DNA of 64,000 nucleotides. Source: Chrysoperla carnea (taxonomy: Eukaryota; Arthropoda; Insecta; Neuroptera; Chrysopidae). The notes below the pieces were generated by a model. That model saw only the letters and a program-made list of their open reading frames with translations. It had not been told where the DNA came from and searched no databases. The DNA lies in contig NC_058341.1 of the NCBI RefSeq assembly GCF_905475395.1, positions 36,223,501-36,287,500 on the forward strand. Reading direction: 5' to 3'. Shown here piece by piece: positions 52,101 to 62,124 of this stretch. Within the stretch, counting starts at the first letter, position 1, and each line of letters starts with the position of its first letter. Both the position numbers and the translations under genes were made by a program.

Positions 52101-52375
52101 ATTTATAAAAATATAATTAACTTAATACTAAATAATTACTACTACCTGTACTAAATAATTAATTAATTGATAATTTTGCTCAAAGAAAATAGAATAGAAA
52201 ATTTAAAAAATAAAACAAATTTAAAAATATATAACGATTTTTATTTATTTATAACAAAACAAAAATGTTTTAAATTTTCATGAAAAATCATATGTATATT
52301 TTCATAAAACAAATTAACAGAGATTCTTTGTTTCTTATTAATGTTTTTATACAAAATTAGAAATTCGATCTCTTT

Positions 52376-52378
<3 letters not shown>

Positions 52379-52419
<41 letters not shown>

Positions 52420-52420
52420 G
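52379..52420 (+). repeat. (TAA)n microsatellite
   Basis: About thirteen tandem 'ata/taa' triplets. It is directly followed by 'aggatgtcccaatatta', which resembles a lone mariner-type end. Confidence 0.85.
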
Positions 52421-52752
52421 GATGTCCCAATATTAACGTCTGATTTGAACTTCTTGCGTTAATTGTGGAACACTTCTCTATAAAACACAATATATAATTT
52501 CTTATAAATACTTATATAATTTCTTATAAAATTAATGCATCTCTGAAATTTTCCACAGTTGTTTATTAGGTTGTAATTACTTCGTAAAATATTCGACCTC
52601 TCAGGGGCATACCGAATCCCCTTTTTTGGGAGGAGGGGGTAGTTGGGGGAGGTTTAATCAGTTCTTTACAAATTACAAAAAAACTATTCTAGCTGAAGTA
52701 TTTGTGCACATTTTTATTTATTATCTGTTTTAACTAAACAATAATTTTTTAA

Positions 52753-53781
52753 TCACAATTGCTTATCATCTATTATCGTTGATCTTTTCTTTTCGATAAC
52801 TATTTTATGTATTATTTTACGATGTAACTGTAAAGTTCTAGCTTGCGCAAACGCCCGTGAACAAATCGAACAAACAAATGGTTTTTCTCCAGTATGAATC
52901 CGTATATGATTAATTAATTGTGGTTTATATGCAAATGATTTCGCACAATATTCACATTTAAAACGTTTATAATTAAAATGCATTATTTTCTCATGAGATA
53001 TCTTTTTACAATTGTCTAAAAATTTTGCATCACAATAATCACACTTAAAATTTTTGATATTTAAATGTACCGCTTGCATATGTCGCTTTAAATTTGTACA
53101 TTCTTTTCCGCAAGTTTCACAAATTTTTTGTCGAGCCTCTTTTATTAATGCACTATGTTGCTTACTAATATGTCGATCTAATACATCTTTATGTTTAAAT
53201 ATTTTGGAGCAGTTTTTACAAGTATATTTTGGACTAAAATGATTCTTTGCTTTATGTCGACGTAAATACAAGTTTGTTTTAAATTTTTTATTGCAAATAT
53301 TACAAATTGTAACATGTCTTTCGGACCGATGATTATCTAAATCGTTTTGAGATGTACAAATTGTAGGACAATATGTCACCATACACGGAAATAAATTGTT
53401 TGTTTCGCCATGCGAAAAATACTTATGTCGTATAAAATACTGCTCCTTCTGGAACGTTCTCTCACAAACTGTGCAAGTATACTGCACTAAATTTGAGTAT
53501 GTTTGATCATCTGATTCAAAACTTAAATCCGTTTCTTTTTTAATAGCAACACTCTCAAAATTTCTTACTTCAGTATCCAATTTCGAATCATCTTCATCGG
53601 ATTCCGAATGATATGTGTGGATATCATTGTTCAAGTTTTGTTGAGTATTGGATGTACTGCAATTGTTGGCTTGTTTTTGTAAAGTAATTTTTGAAAGTTC
53701 ACATTGGCTTTTAAAATCAAGTATTTTCTTTAATAATGAAACGCAATCGCCACAAATGAAGTTCATTTCGATTTCAAATTC
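52753..53781 (-). CDS. ZAD zinc-finger 2, exon 2: ZAD second half and eight fingers
   Basis: The acceptor 'ttttttgttaatag' precedes GAATTTGAAATC, giving EFEIEMNFICGDC and the ZAD helix FKSQCELSKITLQKQ. Fingers start CTVC, CMVTYC, CNIC, CKNC, CETC, CDYC, CEYC and CSIC. The basic tail ends KQL. No poly(A) hexamer stands out within about 50 nt of the stop. Confidence 0.93.
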   Translation of the reverse strand, partial: EFEIEMNFICGDCVSLLKKILDFKSQCELSKITLQKQANNCSTSNTQQNLNNDIHTYHSESDEDDSKLDTEVRNFESVAIKKETDLSFESDDQTYSNLVQYTCTVCERTFQKEQYFIRHKYFSHGETNNLFPCMVTYCPTICTSQNDLDNHRSERHVTICNICNKKFKTNLYLRRHKAKNHFSPKYTCKNCSKIFKHKDVLDRHISKQHSALIKEARQKICETCGKECTNLKRHMQAVHLNIKNFKCDYCDAKFLDNCKKISHEKIMHFNYKRFKCEYCAKSFAYKPQLINHIRIHTGEKPFVCSICSRAFAQARTLQLHRKIIHKIVIEKKRSTIIDDKQL

Positions 53782-55051
53782 CTATTAACAAAAAAAAAGT
53801 TAGTTACTTAGTACAGTAGAATCTCGATAACTTTAATCTCACGTAGAAATAAGACAAGTTTGACAAATTCTTTGAAAATTAACAACTAAATATAAAAAGA
53901 AGGGAACAATTTTTAGAAAATCAAAATTTGAAATAATTTTATGTTTGCCAACTTATGGATTACAAAACAGATGAAAAAAAATTATTATGGCAGCCACAAT
54001 TCTTAATACATGTTTAAATAAAATAATAATGAATATTAAGAATACATCTGTTTGTGTACCTATTTCCGAATTTTTGCTTGGTTTTCGAGATATTAAAATC
54101 TAATTTCAATGACAAATACGATTAAATTTAAGCGCTTTCTTCTGTAAATAAACTGGAATAATAAAAAAAAAATGGTTATCTCCTCGGAATCGTAATTAAT
54201 TTACTAAATAATTGGAAAATTAATTAAAATTAATAAATGCAAAATAAGTGTGAAATGAAAATGTAAAAATACTTTTGTTTATATTTTTGTATTTCGATCG
54301 GTTCTCGAGATATTGAAAACTAAAAATTAAAATTCATCATTTCTCTAATTAATGAAAATCCCTTTTCATGAATGTTACTGACTTGAGTTGGATCGAATTA
54401 ATCTATCTGTATCTATCTATCTTTAATCTGTATTTATGAGTTTTTTTGAAGTTATTAAGGCAGAATTGATTTTTGAGAACTTTTTTGTTTATTTAAATTT
54501 ATGTAACTAAATTATAAATAGCTATGAGCATAGTTTCAAAAAATTCTATATTTTTTACACAATTATTAAGGATATTATAATACAATGACCATAAAAATTC
54601 AAAGCCGATTAACCAAAGAAAGATAACTATATTAACAGAATTTTAAACATTTCGTGCACTTATATTGTATGAGAAAGAGTTGAGTTAAAAATTACACATT
54701 ATTTCGCGACTAGTTTGTATACTCATCATTTGGTACATATAGTCCAAAACCATTTTACAATATTGTAGGAAGACAAACATCTTAAGACTTTGATAATTCA
54801 AGAATCAAGCGAAAACTCGAAAATTGGTATTCAGTTTATTTTAACTTTAAGTGTTTGACAAAATCTGTTTGTCAAGTATCGAACCATTAAAAAAAATTTT
54901 ACAAATAATCACTTGCTTCGAAATTAAGGAATCTTAATAATGAATTCATTTCTGAAGAAATATTTAATGATTGTATTTTCATCAGATCATTTTCAGCGTC
55001 CGATAAACAACCACGACATATGCGATCACTAATTCCGTTTTCATCAGACAT
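52753..55051 (-). CDS. ZAD-domain C2H2 zinc-finger protein 2, full gene model
   Basis: Model on the minus strand: exons 55051-54917 and 53781-52753, total 1164 bp, 387 residues. The ZAD (about residues 10-85) has Cys pairs CRGC (12, 15) and CGDC (55, 58). An acidic linker with Glu/Asp-rich stretches follows, then eight C2H2 fingers. Finger 5 is three residues shorter than usual (CETCGKECTNLKRH), and TGEKP joins the last two. It aligns along its length with the gene at 46579-49326, including the C-x4-C second finger and the ZAD intron position, so the two are tandem paralogues. The intron begins with GC rather than GT. A longer N-terminus is possible because the frame is open upstream to an acceptor at 55089 ('tttttttcag'). 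Confidence 0.82.
53782..54916 (-). other. GC-AG intron of ZAD zinc-finger 2
   Basis: The 1135-bp intron starts AA|GCAAGT and ends TTAATAG. Using the nearby GT (GCAA|GTGATT) would shift the frame into an immediate stop, whereas GC joins NFE to EFEIE in frame. It contains AT-rich sequence. Near 53814 a motif ('cagtagaatctcgataactt') resembles one end of a pogo-type element without a visible partner. Confidence 0.7.
54917..55051 (-). CDS. ZAD zinc-finger 2, exon 1: ZAD first half
   Basis: It reads MSDENGISDRICRGCL, then MKIQSLNISSEMNSLLRFLNFE before GCAAGT. The same arrangement (SSEM...FL.F) occurs in exon 3 of the paralogue. ATG 55051 was chosen because it gives the usual short lead into the first Cys pair. 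An upstream extension (CRRILNTPTFQK) is possible. Confidence 0.85.
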
Positions 55052-55362
55052 CTTTTGAAATGTCGGCGTATTTAAAATTCGTCTACATCTGAAAAAAAAT
55101 AGCAAGGAATTCAGTTTGTTTCCATTTTTAATATTAATATAAGATTAGAATTAATCGAATACCTTTCGGTCGATGCAAATAGAAAAAAATATTGTCAGTA
55201 TCCAGATTTCTCATCTCAAATGGTAGTAAATACAGGATTTATATTTGTATGCACGAATACAAATATATAATGTTTGAGACAAGGAATCAGGAAAAAAGAC
55301 AAGGACAAATATTCACGAAGAATAATATACATGAGCAAATAAGAGCTATAGATATACATGAG

Positions 55363-55726
55363 CAGTGGCGAGAGTAGAATTTTAGAAGGATTGAGATTTT
55401 TAATTTTAGAAGATGCTATGCAGTTTATTTTCGAAAATTAGAGAAAAATATACACAGAATACGGCATCGAAATCAAGAAACCAAGCATCAACAAACGCCA
55501 AAGAAATAGATGCAACGTCGATACTGGGAGCGTTGAAGATACATAATTACATTCTGTATTCCATTCATCGATACGTATATAGCTTATCTTCAGTGTCGTT
55601 TCATGAAACACAAATCCATATGATCGGTATTCCAAAAAGAATATTTTTACCATCGTAAAAAAAAGTACCACCATCCCTACGGTGAAGGGGATTTAAACCC
55701 GAAAACACCTCGTACATCCGCCACTG
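55363..55726. mobile_element. hAT-like MITE with perfect 8-bp target duplication
   Basis: The ends are 'cagtggcg' and 'cgccactg'. The octamer TACATGAG directly flanks both sides (55355-55362 and 55727-55734). Eight-bp duplications and CAGTG(G) termini are hallmarks of hAT elements. It is 364 bp long. The open frames inside are incidental. It lies about 310 bp upstream of the second ZAD gene's start. Confidence 0.85.
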
Positions 55727-55734
55727 TACATGAG

Positions 55735-57190
55735 ATAGCTTATTCCGATAGTAAGCCTTCTAAGTAATAAAATATAAAAATTAAAAGGCAATATGATATT
55801 AAATTGATTTGGAAGTATTAGACTGGTATTTATCCGGTCTAATACCGATCTGGACACCATTGGAATCGTTTATTTGAATCCCTTCAAAAAACATTTCTAG
55901 CATACGTCGATAATTTTCAATCAGATTTACTTGGAAAAATAACAATTTAACGATTTTTTTTCGCTAGTTGAATTTTGCTATCGATTAAAGATGAAAAACA
56001 AACAAAAATACATATTTTTTTCTTTTTTACATATTTTATGGCGATACTACTACTACCAAACAAAAACCTTTATATATCAAATTCTCGGACCATTTTCAAA
56101 CCGATTTTAAATTTCGTATGACGAGATTTTCAGACAATCATCCATAAAATTGAAAGCGAAACTTGCGATTTAACACAACGAAATTTCAAATTAATTCATT
56201 GTAACTAGAAGCTGCGTAACTTACTGTGATAAACTATTAAAATATAATTATAGCTAGTTAAGCGTATTGTTTTTATTAAAAACTTATCAACACTAAACTA
56301 AGTGTCAGCAAATATAATTATTGTGATACGTCAATAAATATGTCAGCGTTAGTTTTGGACTCAACAAAAGGTTATTGCAAATCTTTTCTGTAATCAAGGT
56401 TTGTGTGGTGGCAGTCTACGTCCTCTTAACCTACTACCAATTAAGGATATCATTAGGTACACAACATAATGATATTTATCAAGAACTTTTAGTTTTGTAT
56501 TGAGATAAATGGCTCTCAGATTTGAGAAAAAAAATTCAAATCGTTATATTTTTCGAAGTAAACATGAATGAAAATTATGGAAGTAGACAAGAAATGTTTT
56601 GTTACCGTTTTCCGTGCTTAATACCAATTTATGCAAAGCTCAAATTGTTCTATAGTTAAACGTTTGGTAATTACCTCCAAAAAAAGTTAGCAGTTAGAAA
56701 ATTTAAAAAAATTTTAGTTGTTCAATATCTAAATAATTTTTTTGGATAAACATTGCTTATATTTATCTCATATATTTTACCTATGATTTATCTATTTTAG
56801 TTTGTAAAACAAATTACTCATGTAATGTAAATAAGATGAAATGTCAACATGACAGAACAACAAATTAAAAAAAAAAAAAACACTTCTAAGGTTTCGTTCA
56901 CAATTTTTAAATTTTAATCCGTATCACCGTATGCTCTATTACAATAGTGAATATCTTTGATAGTTTGATTCAGTTTGGCATAATATATTTTAAAATTATT
57001 AGGCATGAGATCTTTTATAAATTGTATAATTTACAAACAAATCATTTGAATAAAAATTTCCTCTTCGACTCAGAATCGAATTTGGGTTTTCGACATGAGA
57101 CATGGTTATGGAGTGTAAAGGTAAAGGAGCACAATATCTTAAGGCTGTTTGACTCAAAAAATGGCCACAAAATAGCATAGAAACCGCTCT
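55735..57190. other. Intergenic AT-rich segment
   Basis: I see no gene, RNA or delimited repeat in this stretch. The longest frame (56947-57180, plus) has background-like composition. Confidence 0.5.
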
Positions 57191-57418
57191 TTCTAAAGTT
57201 TTTACAAAGCCGGGCGAGTAGCAGAACGCAACCTATATATACCTCACGGTAAATGGTGCTTCCAAAAATTCCGAAGATGCACGAATCACATTGAATACAG
57301 AATCGTAGCCAATCAGAAACAGTATAAATCTATAAATCCATAAATGGGGATAAAGGTTGGGCATAAGTGGTGCCACCAAAAATGCTTACGTACGATAATG
57401 AATATGTAAAAAACGTCG

Positions 57419-57471
57419 CATTCAGAATTAATAATTGAACAGTTAGGATCTTTAATTATTAATTCCGAATG
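57419..57471 (+). repeat. 53-nt palindrome H1
   Basis: 'cattcagaattaataatt' pairs with 'aattattaattccgaatg'. There is a single mismatch (A/C), and the loop is about 17 nt including 'gttaggatcttt'. Confidence 0.8.
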
Positions 57472-57965
57472 AATTTGAAAAATACCATGAATTTTAATGC
57501 AAAAAATCAAAATTACATAGAGGATTAATAATTTAATATCAAGAAAACAATAATTTATCGCGAAAACAAATACACCTAAAAAAATAAGTGCTCGAACTTA
57601 AAATTAAACTTAACAAAACAAGGTTATATTTTGAGAATTTCTAAAATCTACATTAATTTAGAAAAATGTATATCCTCTTAAGAACCCATAACTAATATAC
57701 AAAAATAATTTTCGATTTTATCTTTAATTGTAATTATTGTAATTTTAAATGAAATGAATAACCGAGTGAGGTTATAAACTTGTATGCCATGATCGTCACC
57801 CATTTTGGCGATTAACCTTATTTTGGTGATTTATTCAAAATTACCTATAAAATTTCAAATCATTTGCATCTATTTTCCCTGTAATATTATTTCTGATATT
57901 TAATCATTCATTTTACATGTAATTGTAATTCATTTTACATTATAATGCATTAAATATTTGAATTA

Positions 57966-58018
57966 CATTCAGAGTTAATAATAAAGGATGTGCACTCTTC
58001 AATTATTAACTCTGAATG
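57966..58018 (-). repeat. 53-nt palindrome H5 (inverted orientation)
   Basis: 'cattcagagttaataat' pairs perfectly with 'attattaactctgaatg'. The loop read on the minus strand contains 'tgaagagtgcacatccttta', related to the loops of the other four. Confidence 0.75.
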
Positions 58019-58486
58019 CGATGCATTATGGTGAATTATTCGTGAAAGTAAGCTCGGTATATAGTCTACAATAGTATTCAAAATATGATCCCCGATTTGT
58101 GATTGGTTCAGAACTAAGGCACGCTTTTTAAATTTCTAGTGTAAATTAAATTTACTGTTATTCATTCATTTAAAGATTTATATTTTTTCAAAATTTACTT
58201 TCCTTTCAAGAAAATACGGTTATTTTTCAATTGTGCACTTAGGAAACTATTTAAGAAAATATGATTAAATAATAGCATGTCTATGATTATTATAGTTGGT
58301 AGCACTGGTTTGAAGTACGAAACGAATATGAACGAATGCCATTATGCCATTGAATGAGTATTATCTTTGCCGAAGATATACGAAACACGAATCACTTTGA
58401 GTACAAGATCGTAGCCAATCAAACACAGTATAAAGTGGTGCCACCAAAAATGCTTACCTCCGAGAATGAATAACTAAAAAACTTCG

Positions 58487-58539
58487 CATACAGAATTAAT
58501 TATTGAAGAGTAAGGATCTTTAATAATTAATTCTGTATG
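58487..58539 (+). repeat. 53-nt palindrome H2
   Basis: 'catacagaattaattatt' pairs with 'aataattaattctgtatg'. The A-to-T change in the left arm relative to the other copies is matched by the complementary change in the right arm. Confidence 0.8.
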
Positions 58540-59210
58540 TAATTGAAAAATACCATGAATTCTGAAGCAAAAAATCAAAATTACATATAGAATTAATGAT
58601 TAAATATCAAGAAAACAATAGTTTATCGTGAAAACAAAAATTACAAGTTCTTAAAATGAAAACTAAACAAAACAAGGTTATATTTTGAGAGTTTCTTTAA
58701 TCTAAATTAATTTAAAAAAATATATATCCCCTTAACTAATATACAAAGCTTATTTTCGATTTAAAATTTATTATTAATTATTGTAATTTTAAATGAAATT
58801 TATAACCGAGTGAGGTTATATCTGTCTATGACATTCAAATTTCAAAACTTGTATACCGTTTTAAATTATTTATTCTGCATATAATTGTAATTCATTTTAC
58901 ATTATAATTCATTAAATATTTGAGTTACATTCAAAGTGCATCTACGAAACTATCAAAATGACTGAAAAATAAGTGAAAACGTGATTAAAATGGTGATATT
59001 ATAGTAAAGCCATACAGAGCAAAAATGATTTCTTTCAAGTACGGATGCCATTATCCCATTGAATAAGTTGAGTATTATCTTTGTCGAAGATACACGAAAA
59101 ACGAAACAGTTTGATTGTTTGAATACAGAATCGTGGCCAATCACATGGGTCACAGTAAGTGGTGGTAGCAAAAATGCTTACGTTCCAAAATGAATAACTA
59201 AAAAGCGTCG

Positions 59211-59263
59211 CATACAGAATTAATAATTGAAGAGTTAGGATCTTTAATTATTAATTCTGTATG
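59211..59263 (+). repeat. 53-nt palindrome H3
   Basis: 'catacagaattaataatt' pairs perfectly with 'aattattaattctgtatg'; the loop contains 'gaagagttaggatcttt'. Confidence 0.8.
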
Positions 59264-60311
59264 TAATTGAAAAATATCATGAATTTTAATGCAAAAAATA
59301 TAAATTACACAGAAAATTAATAATTAAAGATCAAGAAAACAATAATTTAAAGATAAAACTAATATACCTAGAAATATAATTTCTTAAATTTAAAATGAAA
59401 ATCAAACTTATTAATAAAACAAGGTTACATTTTGAGAATTTCTATAATCTATTTTAATTAAAAATATATATTATTCTCTTAAGGACCCACAACTACCATA
59501 TAAAACTGATTCTTGATTTTATCTTTAATTGTTAATTCTTGTAATTTTAATTTTAAATAAAATATCATAAATGTGGAGTATTACATTATATGACAAATGT
59601 AATGTAGGTACCGAGTGAGGTTATATTTTTTCTAAAGCATTCACTTTTTATAATCGTTTAGGAAATCTTTTAATTAAACAGAAATGAATTTTTTAAATAT
59701 AAATTAATCGTGATGAAAATGAACATGCTATTTTTTTCAAAAACAATTGAATTACTTAAATTAACTTTTACTTTTTAATATCGTAGGGAGCAAGCAGTAT
59801 TGCCAATATTGGTTAATGTAATCGACAGTAAAATTTTAATAAATTTGAAGAAAATAATTTCAAAGTTAACTTTATTGTGAAATTATAATTAAATATTTAT
59901 AAATTATGTTATATTAATTGTTGAAATGATTTATAGTTATTATCCCTGATTTGTGATTGTTTCAGAGTTAAAGCGTGCTTTTTAAAATTTCTGGTGTAAA
60001 TTAAACTGGCTATTATTCGTTATAGGATTTATTTATTTTTTTTCATATCTGAAAATATTATACATATGGTTATTTTTCAATTTTACACTTACAATTAGGA
60101 AACAATTAAAGTGTATAACTCAAAATATAACAAAAAAAGTAATGTCCTAATGTCATTAATTCTAGTTTGTTTACCATGTATTGGTAAGACTGGTAGGAAG
60201 AATGAGTTTTGTCTTTGTCGAAGAAACACGAATCACTTTGAATACAGGATCGTAGCCAATCATGGGTCACAGGCACAGTATAAATACGGGTAGCAAAGCT
60301 ATGTTGAGTTG

Positions 60312-60364
60312 AATACAGAATTAATAGTTGAAGAGTTAGGATCTTTAATTATTAATTCTGTATT
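60312..60364 (+). repeat. 53-nt palindrome H4
   Basis: 'aatacagaattaatagtt' pairs with 'aattattaattctgtatt', with one G/T wobble. The outer base pair differs from H2 and H3 but is still complementary. Confidence 0.8.
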
Positions 60365-60549
60365 TAGTTGAAAAATATAATATATCAAAATTTAAAATTT
60401 TTTTTACAATAAATACAGACAGAATTATTAAGAAAATTTTTGTATGTGCATTATTTGCGAATCCTAACTCCTAAAATTTTTAAAATTGAGAATTTTTTTA
60501 TGCTTCCCACAGAAATGCTCAAAACATAACCTTACTTCGTTAAAAGTTT

Positions 60550-62099
60550 TATTAAATTAGAAAGATATTCCATAATTTAAATCTGTAGGCAAAGTTAATC
60601 ACAGAGTACATACTACATACCTAAATTGGCAAATTTTTCGTGACCTAGGAATTTTGTTACTACTTGATTTATTTTGTCTTTGTCCAGGAGTTTCATAATT
60701 TTTGAATCTTTAATAAAAATATTAATTAACAAATTTTAAGGCATTTTTTCTTTATTACATTTTTGTACCTATTATTTTCAAAAAGTGAATCATCCACATC
60801 CATAAATGAAGGTACCCCTCCATTTAGAGCTAGATCAGTTTTATTGTCAAGATAAATAATTGACCTGCGAGTCATGCTACTACCTGAATTTTGGTAATTT
60901 TCAGCAAGACTAATTTCATCCTAACTATGAAAGTTTGAACTTGTTCATCGGTTATTTTTTCAGGATGTGTTCATTTAGTACCTTATTTTTTTTATTATTA
61001 AGTTTATTTTTATAAAAATTTAGAAAAAATTTATTTTTGTAATAGAAATATGAAAAATGTTGTTCGGAACATTTTTTCGTAAACAGAGTAGTTTACGCGT
61101 AATGGCGCAAATTAGGACAAAAGTTTGCTTTCCATTTTCTCAAAAACTATACAAGATACAGAGTTGAAAATTTGCAGGTGGCTTGAAATAGTTCATAATA
61201 ATTTTATATCAAACCCATGGGATAATATTAAGATTCGGGAAAAATTCTTATTTATTTAAAAATAAATTCTTTCACAACATGTAGATTCCAAAAAAGGCAA
61301 AAAAAAATTGATAACTGGGAGTTGCAATCTCCGTTTATATATTTTATAAAAACTATTATTCTTATTACTCATCCGCGTAGATTTCTTCGGAGCGAGTGGA
61401 GCGGGCGCTTAAGACACCATGTTGCAAGGGGTGCCGAAATGACAAATACGAAAAACAAGTTCGCATTTTAGTGTTGATTATTTAAATACAAGTAAATTTT
61501 TTGGAAAAAGAGTTGCCGAAAGACGATCTCGCTCTACCTTGATTTGGGGGTAGAGACGGCGCTGCTATGGCGTAACTAACTCCGTCATTTACATATTGTT
61601 TATATCTAACTCTAAAACGGAAAAGATAATGGGTTGAATTTATACTATGATTTTCTACAATTAGAAAGTGAAATTTCCGAACAGGCATGGACCGATAGTG
61701 AATTTTTCCACATAAACTATCTTTTAAATCGTAAAACATAGAAGAAAAATATTAAATTTTTCAAAAACAAATAACTTTAATTTGAAACATTTTTCATAAA
61801 CTTATAAATGTTCATGGGGTGTTCTCACATTTACTTTATGAAAATATATTTACTTTAATCTATTCTCTAATTCAACAGTTGAAGTATTGAGTTTGCTTGA
61901 CGGAAACGCAAAACAATTCAATCCACAAGCAAAATCGAAAGAGACAATGAAGTTATGGTAATCCATTTTTCATATCTCTTCTTGGAAAAATCTGCTTTAT
62001 TAAATATATAAATTTCTTTTTAGTTAATTATGACGTGCCGAATTTCTGGTAAACAAGTACTTAATGGTATTTAAACAATTAACTCAATTAGTTGTTAAA
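60550..62099. other. Intergenic segment with R1 fragments
   Basis: No gene is supported. R1-like sequence occurs at about 61015-61300 ('acattttttcgtaaac', 'ttctcaaaaactata', 'tttgcaggtggctt') and again at 62060-62105. A GC-richer patch at 61500-61600 ('gccgaaagacgatctcgctc') gives a minus-strand frame of 85 codons (61482-61739). It is not recognisable and looks repeat-derived. Confidence 0.5.
61015..61300 (+). repeat. R1 dispersed repeat, copy D (partial)
   Basis: It corresponds to the middle part of copy C: 'aaatatgaaaaatgttgttc' through 'cattttctcaaaaactata' and 'gaaaatttgcaggtggcttg'. It is more diverged than copies A-C. Confidence 0.5.
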
Positions 62100-62124
62100 T
62101 TTATTTATATTGTAACTTATAATT

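Larger units (their letters stand above)
50540..52265. mobile_element. Large diverged inverted-repeat (foldback) structure with tRNA-like modules
   Basis: The outer arms (about 50560-50770 and 52030-52250) are inverted copies. Both contain 'attaattaatta', 'agtattaagttaat' and a tRNA-like segment ('gtgtgggtata(g/a)cacttgcct', then 'tggttcgt'). The inner arms (about 51205-51345 and 51358-51480) also mirror each other, with 'cagaaagtta(t/g)tggtctgc' and '(c/t)tactaggagaacat' at the centre. The stretch between inner and outer arms has diverged. The only long frame (51056-51346, minus) overlaps the inner arm and is not convincing. It is likely a composite foldback element built from SINE-like pieces. 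Confidence 0.55.
57190..60550 (+). repeat. Array of four diverged long repeat units
   Basis: Four partial units start at roughly 57190, 58070, 59030 and 59940. Shared blocks in order are 'gaatacagaatcgtagccaa', 'gtggtgccaccaaaaatgct', a 53-nt palindrome, 'gaattttaatgcaaaaaat', 'aaaacaaggttatattttga' and the terminal 'taaccgagtgaggttata'. A second block ('cctgatttgtgattg' and 'ggttatttttcaatt') occurs at about 58090-58255 and 59940-60107. Spacing between palindromes is 1068, 724 and 1101 bp, so units vary by insertion or deletion. There are no ORFs. The array separates the second and third zinc-finger genes. Confidence 0.75.

Noticed and set aside
52421-52445. Lone mariner-like end 'ggatgtcccaatatta'
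   Set aside because: No matching inverted end within reach; called only as a remark on the adjacent microsatellite.
55413-55658. 81-codon frame within the hAT-like MITE
   Set aside because: The element is only 364 bp and no transposase motif is present.
57190-60550. CRISPR-like array
   Set aside because: Repeat units are long, diverged and irregularly spaced in a eukaryotic genome, and there are no Cas genes; it is an ordinary interspersed or tandem repeat with palindromes.
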